This document shows positions 31,886 through 43,460 of a DNA stretch of 64,000 nucleotides, one piece after another. Positions within the stretch are counted from its first letter, which is position 1, and every line of letters begins with the position of its first letter. This DNA is from Chaunax sp. Z400 (taxonomy: Eukaryota; Chordata; Actinopteri; Lophiiformes; Chaunacidae), in NCBI GenBank assembly GCA_037577475.1, contig CM075192.1, forward strand, positions 2,348,197-2,412,196. Reading direction: 5' to 3'. The translations under genes and the position numbers were made by a program. The notes below the pieces were generated by a model that saw only the letters and a list, made by a program, of their open reading frames with translations, had not been told where the DNA came from and did not search any database.

Positions 31886-32375
31886 CTTGGAATCTTTTCA
31901 ATTAATCTTGGAACCTATTCAACTAGGTGCTGTATCAGAGTAAGCAGGGTAGACGTCCGGACGTAGGCAGTGAGAAGCTAGGCGAATCTCCTCAACACCA
32001 GCTTAAACAGTCCTAAGTTAACACTGATAGGGTAATACTCTAGGGTTAGAGTATCAGACCTGTGAGACGGAGAGCTGGACCAGTACCACCTGTACAGGGG
32101 TAACTCGGGGATCTAACAGTAGTAAAGATGCAACAAATACATGTTTTGATTGGGCAGATCTTGATTATTATTATTACCACACTGTACACACTCATAGATA
32201 TCAGTGCCATAAATACATAATAATTAATATGATAATATGATACAACTCATAAATACACAATAATTACATAACTACATCACATTTGATGGATCAGGGGATT
32301 AGGGAGGAATTGTTTGAAATATGAAAGAGAGTTATAAAAACAATCCAGGTCTGAGCCTGTTCCTTCTCCCCTCAG
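31886..32375. other. No feature recognised
   Basis: About 490 bp between the LINE 5' end and the first ubash3 exon: unique-looking sequence with short TAAT-rich runs at 32160-32275. Upstream ubash3 exons (UBA domain) were not found here. Confidence 0.4.
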
Positions 32376-32561
32376 GCTGTTTTCCCATGTCAGTGACCCT
32401 TTTCTGGATGACCCTCTGCCCAGGGAGTTTGTCCTCTACCTGCGACCCAGTGGACCTCTACAAAACCAGCTGTCCCACTTCTGGCAACAGAGCCGGGTCA
32501 CTTGTGGCAAAAACAAAGCCCACATTTTCCCCCACATCACCCTCTGCCAGTTCTTCATGGT

Positions 32562-34330
32562 GAGTAGAGTTCATGAAGGTTTAAGGTCATTGTGTCCCAG
32601 ACAGAGAAATATCTGTTATATTCCTTCATCTGTGTTTGTCTCCTCATGTCCTCCTCATTCTCTCCTCATTACAATCTCATCTTTGGTTTTTAGATTTTTA
32701 TTTATGCCAATTCTAAAATTTAAGATCCTGCTCTGTTTACATCTATGTTCACTTTGTTGGTGTATTGGTACCCTCCATCTGCCACCAAATGTCAATCATT
32801 GGAGTGACGTGAAAACGCCTTCAATAATGTTTATTGTGTTGCCCACATACCTGCACACATTCATGTGCCTCCTTGTGGATATGCAACATCAAAACACCGC
32901 AAGTACCCTCTTTTTAACACGCCGTAGCTCTACTGGTGGTCAAAGTCAGACAGAACCTTTAACATGTTGTCATTCTGTGCTTATCTACTGTCAGACATCA
33001 GCAACTTTAATTTAATTTCTCTATTCTCAAAAAATAATAAAAAAAATGAATGTTGAATTTAAGTATTTTTGTTACATGTCAAATTTCCATCTATTTTTAT
33101 CATATAAATTCAGTGTAAAGGGTCACATTTAATGAACTGCCTTTCTATTAATTTTAGAAAATGTGATGAAATTAAAGAACTTCCTGAGTGTGATTTATTA
33201 CATGGGACAGAATAACTCATTTGAAATTAGGGCAGAACACACATCAGTTACAACAAATTAATTCATGTCATGCTAGGACCTTCTTGTTCCTTGAAACGAG
33301 AGTGAAACTTGAATGTTCTCATTTTCCATGACTAATAGAAAAGTTGGAATGGACGTGCCCTCCCAGTATATTAGTTTGTTGTGCTCAACCAAAAAAATAT
33401 AATCCCAATGATGAGTGTTCAAAGGTGAAAAGGAAGTGGTATACTGTAGCACTTCCTGTATAGTTAAATTGGTGTAACTGAGATTAGTCAGCTTGCACTG
33501 GAATTTTGTTTGTGCCACCTTTTTACCTTTGGACACTCATGATAGAAAAGTTTGTTTTTCTTTTAACCCTGTTTAATCATTCATTTTACCATCATTAGAA
33601 ATGTTAGGTTACATTAAGAAAATCAACTATAGCAGAAAAACAAGTTTTTTACTGGGCAGTGCTATTAGAAATGTATTACTTTTATGTGTATTACTCAAAT
33701 AAGAAACATGACTAAACATATTATGATGTAGCATTTCCCCTTAACTTTATATGCCATCAGTAAATAAATACATATTAGGTTTGCATTAATTTAATTTAAT
33801 CAGACAAAGTTATTCAATTCATTCACATTGAATGTAAATGACAGAAAACATTGCATTAAATAAAGGCCTTTATGTTGAATTTATGTCATAACATTTGATA
33901 ATAACTAATATCTAACTAATAACTAATAACTAGAAATTTACCAAGAAATTTTAATGTGTGCCTGTGCTCGTTGCATATCGATCATACTAATATTGCTAAT
34001 GCTAATTAACCTTTTTAATTTCTTCCATTCATGATAAATGGCAGCTCTAGAAACTCGATGTCTTTGGCTCTGCCTTTACTGCATGTTCTAAAAACAGACC
34101 CATGGGGGCAGGAGCTGTGTCACTGAACACCTGCAGTTTAGACAGCAGACACACAGTAAACTGACCAACAACCAACCTCCGAACAACTGAGGCTCTGGCT
34201 GAAACATAGGTCGTATCACTGAAAGTATGGCACGATGGCCATCCCAAGAAGTTGCTGAAAACATTGTTATTTAATTTGTCCAGATTAAGTTAAGAAATAT
34301 TATCTTTAGAGTGAGTTAAAAAGCCTGGAG
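32562..34330. other. ubash3 intron, nothing recognised
   Basis: AT-rich intronic sequence with short ORFs only. Not clearly repetitive by eye. Confidence 0.35.
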
Positions 34331-35055
34331 ATTCTGAGATTTTATGAAAGTCATCACTCAAGTTTACAATGGAAGTCAATGGAGCAGGTTGGTGGACCAC
34401 CTGGCATTCTAGGTCCTCTGCACCCCAATGATAAGGTTGTTTGGTTCCATTCTGGTATTAAATGAAGCAGCATAAATTTTCCTACGGTTTGATGTACATA
34501 TTATGGATGTGAAGTCAGGATTGTGGGATTTATGGAGAGTTGTTTGGGAAATTTCTAGACAACTTGTCATCTGCTCTCCACTCTAAGGTCATGTGACCAA
34601 ACTCTAGCTCTGTGCAATACACACTCATTATAAAATCTGAAAGGGAGCAGAAATTACCCCAAACTTAAACTGTGGTTGTGTAAAAACTGTTTTAGATATC
34701 AAAATGCCAACTCAGAAGAATAAAGTCCCAAATGTTGTTACTTGTTTAAACTTTGAATGACGTTTCTACGTGAAGGGGGGGAACTTACAGAGCCTCAAAG
34801 TGGGGTGGGTTTGAGATCTTTTCCCATTATTTCTTATGGGAAAATTCTTTGCAGTTTTTTGCGATTTTTGCGAAAAACTTTGCAAAAAAGTTATAGCAGA
34901 CTATTCCCGATCGAGCCACACAGTTTGTCTTGTATGTCTTGTGTATGTGCTGGCAATGCTGCAAGACTAGTTACACGGCGAAAAAGTGGAAGAAGAACAA
35001 GACGGAATAAGTATGATGAAGAACAGCCAGTGTGCCTTTGCACAGGCACACAGAA
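34330..35055. repeat. Probable dispersed repeat with terminal hairpin
   Basis: Phrases such as AATGGAAGTCAATGGAGCAG, TTTGCGAAAAACTTTGCAAA and the hairpin GTGTGCCTTTGCACAGGCACAC (35029-35050) are of the kind that recur in fish genomes; no family name given. Lies in the ubash3 intron. Confidence 0.35.
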
Positions 35056-35429
35056 TTAAACTGTATTTCTCAGCACATGCACCAGGTATCAGGTATCACC
35101 TGAACACTGTGATACTTCCAGAAATGTTTTCTCTGAATAAATCAGTGGCTTCTTCACATCCACCTACATCTGTGAGCTGTTCCATGTCTGATAATAACTC
35201 ATCATTCCCTCAGTGTGCAGACCATCAAGTAGAAGCTCTATGTGAGGCTCTTCTAGCCACAGTCCAGCAGTGGCGGGGTCAATTTCCCAGCCCGCTGCCT
35301 CTGGAGCTCTACACATCCTCCAACTTCATTGGTCTGTTCATGGAGAAGCAGGTGGCTGACGTCCTCAAGCAGTTTGCAGCAGACTTCGCGACAGAGGCTT
35401 CCAGGAAGGCAGGTAGGAGCCAGAACTTC

Positions 35430-35746
35430 ACTCTGTCTGTCTGTCTGACTGTCTATCTGTCTGTCTCTGTGTCTATGTGTCTGTCTATCTGTCTGACTGA
35501 CTGTCTGTCTGTCTGTCTATCTGTCTGACTGACTGACTGTCTGTCTGTCTATCTGTCTGTGTGTCTGCCCGTCCAAGTCTGTCTGACTGTCTGTCTATCT
35601 GTCTGTCTGTCTGACTGTTTGTCTATCTGTCTGTCTGTGTGTCTATGTGTCTGTCTGTCTGTCTGTCTATCTGTTTGTGTGTCTGTCTGTCTGTCTATGT
35701 GTCTGTCTGTCTATGTGCCTGACTCTGTCTGTGTGTCTGTGTACAG
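35430..35746 (+). repeat. CTGT/CTAT tetranucleotide microsatellite
   Basis: Over 300 bp of CTGT with interspersed CTAT, CTGA and CTGTGT units, starting 18 bp after the splice donor at 35413. The leucine/cysteine/valine ORFs across it are artefacts of the repeat. Confidence 0.95.
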
Positions 35747-37036
35747 GACGTCTACAGGATGGTAATCTTGTCCCAATCATAGCTAAATTATAAATAAATA
35801 AATTATAAATAAATCTAAACTCAACATTCTAGCTTCACAAACATAAATTAACCATAATAAGTAATAAGTGGATTTTGACATTTCCATTTTTCTACAAATC
35901 TTCCATTTTGAGTTTTCTATAGGAAGATGATTTTATGGTGACTCAGAAGGTTGATCTTCATAGCATATATCCAGAACAACATCCACTAGAGTCACCAGAG
36001 GAATAGAGGACATGTTGTCATCAGGTGACATCTGGATAGAACGTCTTATGTCACAGAAACGAGTCCATTTATTGACTTGTTATCTCAGCTACCTGTCAGT
36101 GTCATGCCTCTACCCCTCTCTGTTACCTTACTAATATCCCATACATACGGACCCACTCCACATCTGGATAGAACATCTGTCTCCTGAAGAAAGTGAAAAG
36201 GTGATCCAGAATCTGCATCCATACAAAATCCAACAGACAAACAAACAAGGTGATCACGACCTCTAACTAACCTGTTGGTAAGTAACGTGTGCATCTTAAA
36301 ATATCCATTCTGTTTCAATCTTTTTAGCATCACTATCTGTTGGAAGTGTTGTGTGCCTTTGATCCGCAGCAGCTGAATATCGCAGCATTTCGGTATATAT
36401 TTATATTTTCTGTATTATACAGTATGAAGTTGTACAGTTTGCTCAGTTTACACAGTACTAACAACTAGCTTTATCCTCTCTGCCTGCCCTGTAGAGAAGT
36501 CCTCTTGATGTCAGTAGTACAGAGGTGTGTGTGGGTAGTTTATATATCTGTGCTTATGGCTGCTGTTACATTTAACAGTTACGTCCCTAAACCACAGTAC
36601 AGAGCATCCATTACATATCTCCTCTCAACCCATCAGAACTAAACCTCTTTAGTTTTATGGAACCTGTTCTAATAATCTGTCTCCTTGTAAACCTCTGATC
36701 CCAGTCAGCAGAGGTCTACAAGGTCACACTGTGTCTGAACCCTATGAGAACTACATGAGCCGGTGCTACCAAGTGACTAAAGATATCCTGTCAGACTGCA
36801 AAAACGCTGGTGAGACACAGCAGAGCTCCTGCAGCATCTGGAACAGGTTGTTGAGCCTGTGTAGGTGAACTTTACTGTTTATCCATTGATGAGCTGATCC
36901 TGGATGGGTTTCCTCTGTCCGTAGGAAACAATGTGCTGATTGTAGCCCACGCATCTTCCTTAGAGGCTTGTACATGCCAGCTGCAAGGCCGCAGCCCACA
37001 GAGCGCCAAGGACTTCATCCAAGTAGTCTAAAAGGT

Positions 37037-39222
37037 CTGGGGCCTCATTTATAAAACAGACCTATTAATGCACTGATTCCTATTTTTACCAAAACTGATC
37101 CCCATTTTCCCAAAATTTTGTCTAGCTAGTCCTATGATTATTATCCTTGCCAGCATTCTCTCTGAGCTCCTGCCTCAATACCCAAATTTTATCTATTGCT
37201 ACGGAAAATGTTCCATCAGGTGCAGTATTATTGGATATGAATGTACAACAATATTCTCCGAACATTAGACATACTCCTCCCTTTTCAGCCAAAATCCAAT
37301 TTGAAGGCTTGTCTATTCTGCCATGCCATTCTACTTCTTCCATGCAGCTGTACACCTAACGCCTTAAGGGCCACATTAGTGTAATTGATGAATCTCTGTT
37401 GGTTATAATAAATGTAATTTATCCATTCAACATTTTATTTTATTTTTTTATGAATTGTAATCCAGGGCAGTATGGATCTACTCCCGCTTTAATCTCATTT
37501 CATGCTTTGAATTCTTCAGGTATTCCTCGTGGTTGATTTATCATATCTAAATGTTCTCAGGTTTCTGGACCATATTGTCTTTTAACTCTGTGGATGCTAT
37601 TTGGAGACTCATTAACACCAATTATATTTTGTACCCCTCTGTATGAAATGAAAGTATCAGTGCAAGTCACTTTCATTCTCACCACAGGCAAACAGGCCAA
37701 TCCACCTCGGTGGAATAGTATTCAGTAACACATCATCTCCAAACATCCAGTAACTATCTGCTATTGCAGTCTTTTGTTCACTTAGAAGTTGAAGGATAAG
37801 AACGGTCATGTCATGACATGTCTGATCTATTACAACTGGATTTTCATACCATACAGGTCTCTTAACAAAAATAGGTGTCATATTAGCATGTGGAAACCAG
37901 GACAATACCCATGTTCTTTTACAGTCTCAGCTCCGAGATCTTTGGATGGTGTTGCTTCAACCCAAGCCAGTGAAATGCCCCTGATTAATATTCATGAGTA
38001 CTGAATTAATTAGGAGCATCATGGAGAAACGGGCAAAAAAACGAAACTTGAAGTTCTTGTTGGAGAAACAAGAAAGGCAATATTATTTGGAGGACACTCT
38101 GCTGGTGTAACAAACACCAAAAAGGCCCTACAATGGCAGCAAGGGACCGAAGCCGTTAATGCTGTTGCCTCAGCATATTCTCGGGCGTGTGCTTTGTGTA
38201 ACTCTACGTCCTCCAACTGGAGGCTCATTTATCTTATAGGGAAATGAAAGAAAGTGGTTATTTCAGTCCAGCTTTCTTCCTTATTGACCTCGGGGAATCT
38301 CCTATAATCAATTATCTCTTTTATACAACTTTGTGTTGTTTAATTTTTGTGAGGTCTATTTTTAGCTCTCAAGAGCTCTAAACAGTTATAATTCTGTATC
38401 ACTTATAGTTTCGACATAGATTATTTCTGCCCTCTAGAGACTGTAAACAATTTCAGAGTTTCAGAGTCTGTTAAGCCTTCACTGTTTTTTCACAGTTTAG
38501 GCAGAGCTCCAGCCAACAAGATTATCCTTGTCTAGTGAATTGCCTCACATATATATATTAGTCAAGTCTTAGCTCTGTAGGCATAGGAAGGGCCTGAGCT
38601 TGTGGGATTTTTCCACCATACAGATCAACAGACTTTAACATCAGCAGTCGACCACTCATCCGGTCTCCGCTTGGCTCCTTACGAGCAACATCCAATTTTA
38701 CAGCCTGGACCAAGAACTCCTTTCCTAGTTCAGTCCCACAAACACAAACACAAAATTAACCTCCGGGCACAAGGAGTCATGACTATTCACACTTATTCAC
38801 ACAGCGAGCCTCACACATGCTCCTCACAGCGCTTACACAACATCCAGCTGGAGCCTGCATTAATATGCCCTCTTTTTAACTACTGGGGTCTCTACAACAC
38901 GGCCAACAAACTTATCACAGCTGCTTTCCTATGCCAATTCACAAATTGTAATGTTCTGAGACCATAAACATCAATTTCAGCAGCTGCCTGCATGCAGAAA
39001 CCAAGCATCCACTGCCAACTGCTCCTCATTTAGCCACTGGTTCATATTTTGAAAGGAACAGACATCACTTAAAGAATCTTCACTCAAGCGAGGCCACGCT
39101 GTATTTGAGAATCAAATGTCTCTTACCTTAGTTAGGCACCTCAGCGTGCTTGTCGCTCAGATGTGAAAATGCTTCAAGATCTGCCTTCGTTCCCAGAATC
39201 AAAATCACGTTGGGCGCCAATT
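37037..39222 (-). mobile_element. Antisense retrovirus remnant with env fragments and leader
   Basis: Minus strand, in the last ubash3 intron. Env fragments at 37905-37657 (surface-type, WFPHANMTPIFVKRP) and 37355-37122, where GVCLMFGEYCCTF contains a CX6CC motif, followed by NNTAPDG, as in the transmembrane subunit of gamma-type envelopes. About 38250-39200 is leader-like sequence without a recognisable gene. No gag or pol and no second LTR. Broken and incomplete. Confidence 0.65.
39206..39219 (-). promoter_or_regulatory. Primer binding site, tRNA-Lys-like
   Basis: Minus strand TGGCGCCCAACGTG, three bases after the LTR end (CCACAACA). The first 14 bases fit the primer site for tRNA-Lys(1,2); the following bases do not. 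Confidence 0.6.
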
Positions 39223-39770
39223 TGTTGTGGCAGAAAGTCAAAGAAAGACGAGGAGACTTTGGCTTGCAGTCAACGGGATCATTTACTGTCAGTTCAACAT
39301 CTTCCAAACATGACACATTACATGATCAACACAATAGCCACTCTGCTGCAGTTTTATACCTGAGCCAATGAGCCATAACATCTGTAACATCTGTGTCAGC
39401 CGAATTCCGGCCATCAGCATCGTCAGCATCCCAACTGCCTGGTCACGTAAGTTTTGTGGAAGTCGTGACATCATCAGTTGTTTCAGTAGGACATTATTTA
39501 ATTATAAATTATTGCCTTGACCAGGTCTTTTCAATCATGTAGAGCAAAATCTCACCAACATCATCATTTACTCTGAAATGCACCAATGACTGTTATTTCT
39601 ATGTTCTGACTAAATGATGGTTATTCATGATTTAACATGTTTTGGTTGTGGGCACTTAAGAAAGTCTACTCAGTGAATCATATGTTTGTTTGTCTCAGTA
39701 GATTAAAGCTAGTGAAAGGAAAATATTGAGTTTTTAAAATTATGTTTTTAAAGTTGCTCAGTATATATTG
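39223..39770 (-). repeat. LTR of the antisense retrovirus, shared with composite repeats
   Basis: Minus strand ends ...CCACAACA at 39223. TATAAAA at about 39353 is a candidate promoter element. The U3-like part (39360-39770) matches 940-1335 and in part 15494-15690, both in the composite elements. The upstream end is not defined. Confidence 0.55.
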
Positions 39771-40157
39771 GAGTGTATATGTTCTATATGTATATAATTC
39801 TCTGTCATTTATTCTTGTTCTATATGTGACTTCCTGTGTATATATATATTATAGTGTATATGTTCTATATGTAGCATGAAGGGACTACAAACTGACATTT
39901 CACAGTGGGACCCAGTGATGGATGAGGACTAATGAATCCATGAAACATCCACAAAGCACATCTCATATCTTTGAAGTTCTTTCTAATAAAAACTATTCAT
40001 TCCTCTGCTTGGTCCTTAGATCCCATACCTGGGCTTCTGCTCTTTTGAGGAGCAGGGATACACGGGGCTACGGCAGTTGGTGGACCCTCCCATCCTCCCC
40101 CTCACACATGGACCAAACCACAGCTATGACTGGAGGGACACTCTCCTGCAGGAATGA

Positions 40158-40728
40158 CTGAGATCAGTATGTGATCATATTGGCTCCCTCAGACACCAGG
40201 GCCCTCAGAATACTGGAGCCTCTCAGTCTCTTACATGCTGCTGGTTTGTGGTGATGGTTGAAGCAGCTTCCTGTCTGAAGAAGAGGAGCCAAGTCCCAGG
40301 AGGTGAACGCTTGTTGACCTGACAGCGTCCCTCTGAATCTCAACAAATGTCCACACTAATGTTATATTATTGTTCTGGTAAGAATGAGAGAGGCATCAGT
40401 TTGGGTGTGTGGGAGAGCTCTCACTGAAAACCAGAGGGAATATGTTGATACTGTCTCAGAACATTTTGTGAAAGCAGTATTTTAGAAGAGTGGCTCTGTG
40501 AATGATTCTCAGAGTGCATTAGCCTCAGATCTCACATGGAGGCTGTACTGGGAAAAAAAAGTAGAGCATCCATTTTTCTGGTGTTTACATTATGACGGAT
40601 CACTGCTGTCTCCTCCTCTATCATCAGCTCAATCACCAATTACAAGATCCTCATTATGAGGTATTTATCCAGGCTACCCATCTAAATGCTATACTTGGAA
40701 CCCCACTTCCAGTGATGCTATTAGGCTA
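40158..40728. other. Downstream of ubash3, nothing recognised
   Basis: Possible 3' UTR and intergenic sequence; no clear AATAAA close to the stop. Confidence 0.3.
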
Positions 40729-41260
40729 TTAACCTTTGTGTCGTGTTCGTTTCTCCCCCCTTACTTTGGTGCTCCCGGTCAAATTTGACCGGCCTGTTTT
40801 AACATTTTCACAGTGAATGTACTTTGTGTACAGAGATACACTATTAGTGAAATCTAGTTTTTTTTCTAGACTAGTGGAGCTTTCCTGTACAGGTCCCAGC
40901 AGCATTTCTTTCCCACCATACGTGTCAATAAGCACCGGTGGGATGCCGACTGCTGACCGGGATCAAAACAGATGCTACTGATTGTTTTGTTTTTTTCTTC
41001 ATCCATCTCACCCTACTTTAGAGGGGTCACCCCATCTTTCCCCACATAAATGTGGCCCGACACGTTTCTATTTTGGCGCTATATGTAGTACATCAAGCAA
41101 AGCAGTGTCTTCTACTTTTCATGTGGTGTATATGAAAATGAAAGCAACCCAGCTGTAACAGCACAACCTGCACAATTGACAATCATGTGGTAGCTTATTA
41201 TTCTCCTTGATTCTGGTCTGGCACATTTTAGAGTGCATTCGTAAAATGTTCAAAGGTTAA
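40729..41260. mobile_element. piggyBac-like MITE
   Basis: Bounded by TTAA on both sides. Ends are inverted: TTAACCTTTG at 40729 and CAAAGGTTAA at 41251-41260. The left end reads TTAACCTTTGTGTCGTGTTC, like piggyBac-family termini in fish. Contains the perfect 18-bp palindrome CCGGTCAAATTTGACCGG. 532 bp without coding capacity. Confidence 0.7.
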
Positions 41261-41995
41261 GAGCAGCTGCAGAAAAATCACATTTTGAGAAGTCTTCCAG
41301 TTGTATTTTTATTTATTTATACACGTTTCTTTCAGGTGTTACAAGGAAACTATTGTAATGTAAGAATTTCTGCTCAATATCTCAAGTGTTGACTGCATTT
41401 AAAACATACAGTATGTATATGTAGCTTTGAACTGTTCCATTGACTGGAATTAAAGTGATGTCTCTCTGATGTTCTGATTGTACAGCTTCTTAAGAACATG
41501 TTTTGAACAGAAATGAAAAGTTTGATCAGGCCCACAATAACACATGTATTATATTATTTAGGTTTATTAAAGTTATTGAGTTCTCATCAGAGCCTCATTT
41601 ATGAATCCTTTTATGGAGGCTTTCAGATATTTTACTGGTTGAAGAGGAAGAGGAGTACTGGTATGATACCAGTTTTTTGTCAGCTGACACTATAGAGTAT
41701 TGCCTTAAAAGAGAACTCCATTATTAATCAGATGCTGTAGTCCACTAGAAGAGTTCTGGACATGCTTTTTGTCTGGTCTCTCAAATAAATTACAAGCTGT
41801 GACCCATTTTGTTGGCATTCTTTTTGGAATATCAAACACCTCATGCGGTAAAGCTAAGGCTCTGCCAAGTTAATTTACGAAACCTACTACGGCAATGCCA
41901 TAACCCATCATACTCATTGGCCTGGTATGATGATGACATTGGTCACATAGTCTCTCAGATAAATTCCAATAGTATAGAGATATGCCACTCTTAGA

Positions 41996-42356
41996 ACAGA
42001 TATGACAGTATTGTTGTAGTATGTTGGATATGACAGTATTTTTGTAGTATGTTGGATATGACAGTATTGTTGTAGTATGTTGAGTATGACAGTATTGTTG
42101 TAGTATGTTGAGTATGACAGTATTGTTGTAGTATGTTGAGTATGACAGTATTGTTGTAGTATGTTGGATATGACAGTATTGTTGTAGTATGTTGGGTATG
42201 ACAGTATTGTTGTAGTATGTTGGGTATGACAGTATTGTTGTAGTATGTTGGGTATGACAGTATTGTTGTAGTATGTTGGATATGACAGGACAGTATTGTT
42301 GTAGTATGTTGGATATGACAGTATTGTTGTAGTATCTTCAATATGACAGGACAGTA
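41996..42356. repeat. 28-bp minisatellite, about 12-13 units
   Basis: Unit GTATGACAGTATTGTTGTAG plus TATGTTGG, nearly uniform. The right end has a variant with a duplicated GACAG. ORFs across it on the minus strand are repeat artefacts. The flanks 41261-41995 and 42357-42821 show nothing else recognisable. Confidence 0.95.
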
Positions 42357-42821
42357 TTGTGGTGCTCAAGATTATCAAGATATATTTTCTGACCCAGCAA
42401 GCTAAATGTGTGGAAAATTATAAATGCTTAAACTTGATTTCCAGGCAGAATCTTTTACAAAGCAGTCCCCATCCTAGATTCAGGAACCAATCAGCACGTC
42501 ACTCATTTGATCTCAGTGGGTATGGCCTTCTGGAAGAAAATGCTGCTGGTGTCAAGTGAGCAGTCCACTGATAAATGATCAACACATCGGAAGAAACACT
42601 GAACACTTTCCTTCTGTCATCACAAAAGTGGTTTAATTTGACATGTTCCCTTAAATGGCAAAACAGAAGACACTTAAAGAAACCAGGTCAGTATGATGCC
42701 ATCAATGACTGATGCAACAGTGAGTACTGTGATAAAACATCAAAATAGATTCTGTTCATTCAGAAAAAATGAAGGCTGAAAAACAAATATGGCTAACACT
42801 ACCTCAGCTGTCTCAGGAGGT

Positions 42822-43460
42822 TTAAAGGTATACTCCCACTCAGTATACTCCTGCTCAGGGAGTGTGAAGAATTTTTAAAGTAGCCACGATATTTTTATTC
42901 AGTAGAACAAATGCTATTCTACAGCCTGATATAATCATAATCATCATACTTTAGCACAGAGGAATACAGAGGAATACAGAGAACAATTCAGATTTTTCGC
43001 CCCGGGGGGGGGGGAGGTAATACTCCAAAGTAAACAATGGGCCATTTTCAAATTCGGTGATGTCACGCGCAACAAGGGTTTTCCCAGGTTTCTACCTTCT
43101 ACTAATTGGTGAAGTGGGCAATGCAAGTTGAATATGTTGTTATTTTTGCGTTATGAACTCATAGAAACATACTTACTTACTCATTACTTACTGGTTGTGG
43201 GCTATCTTCCTCCATTATATTTGCGGTAGAGCTTAAAGTTCTGCAAACGCTCATAAGCGACGGGAACCTGCTGGGAAATGGTGGTCAGGTGGGGGAATCC
43301 AAACAAATCTACCCACGTAATTCCCGTTCGTTAGGCATGTTTTCTTTTGAATTATGCATTGAAACTTGACCAAATAATAAAATATTTATTAATTGATATG
43401 CCGCATTTTGGGTGCAATGCATTTTGTATGCCTATGCTGTTAGTGGGAGTCGACCTTTAA
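42822..43460. mobile_element. MITE with 19-bp terminal inverted repeats
   Basis: Left end TTAAAGGTATACTCCCACT (42822-42840) and right end AGTGGGAGTCGACCTTTAA (43442-43460) pair at 17 of 19 positions. 639 bp, no ORF. Superfamily not assigned. Contains a long G run at about 43005. Confidence 0.65.

Larger units (their letters stand above)
32376..40157 (+). pseudogene. ubash3b: ubash3-family gene (STS/TULA phosphatase), incomplete exon set
   Basis: Five exons align in order with vertebrate UBASH3 proteins: 32376-32559 (LFSHVSDPFLDDPLPREFVL to HITLCQFFM), 35214-35412 (LPLELYTSSNFIGLFMEKQV), about 36653-36809 (SEPYENYMSRCYQVTKDIL), 36925-37034 (GNNVLIVAHASSLEACTCQL) and 40020-40157 (IPYLGFCSFEEQG to TLLQE, TGA). 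UBASH3 proteins pair UBA, 2H-phosphoesterase, SH3 and histidine-phosphatase domains and damp receptor tyrosine signalling. Here the exons for the UBA domain, the SH3 domain and the phosphatase half with the RHGE catalytic motif are not found; the second His (VAHASS) is kept. A TAA at 37029-37031 interrupts the fourth exon six bases before its usual end. Junctions that can be checked are in phase. Either a decayed duplicate or a locus with lost sequence. The a/b paralogue choice is tentative. Confidence 0.7.

Noticed and set aside
34986..35765. ORFs rich in Cys/Leu/Val/Ser (34986-35528 and 35559-35765)
   Set aside because: They arise from reading through the CTGT microsatellite; only the piece 35214-35412 is a real exon.
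36330..36394. Short exon-like segment bounded by TTTTTAG and GTATA
   Set aside because: Opens to about 21 residues, but they do not match the missing ubash3 domains and the flanking splice signals are weak.
38602..38967. 121-codon + strand ORF
   Set aside because: Lies antisense to the retroviral leader, no similarity seen; most likely chance.
41914..42378. Repetitive 154- and 116-codon minus-strand ORFs
   Set aside because: Artefact of the 28-bp minisatellite, which shifts frame every unit without stops.
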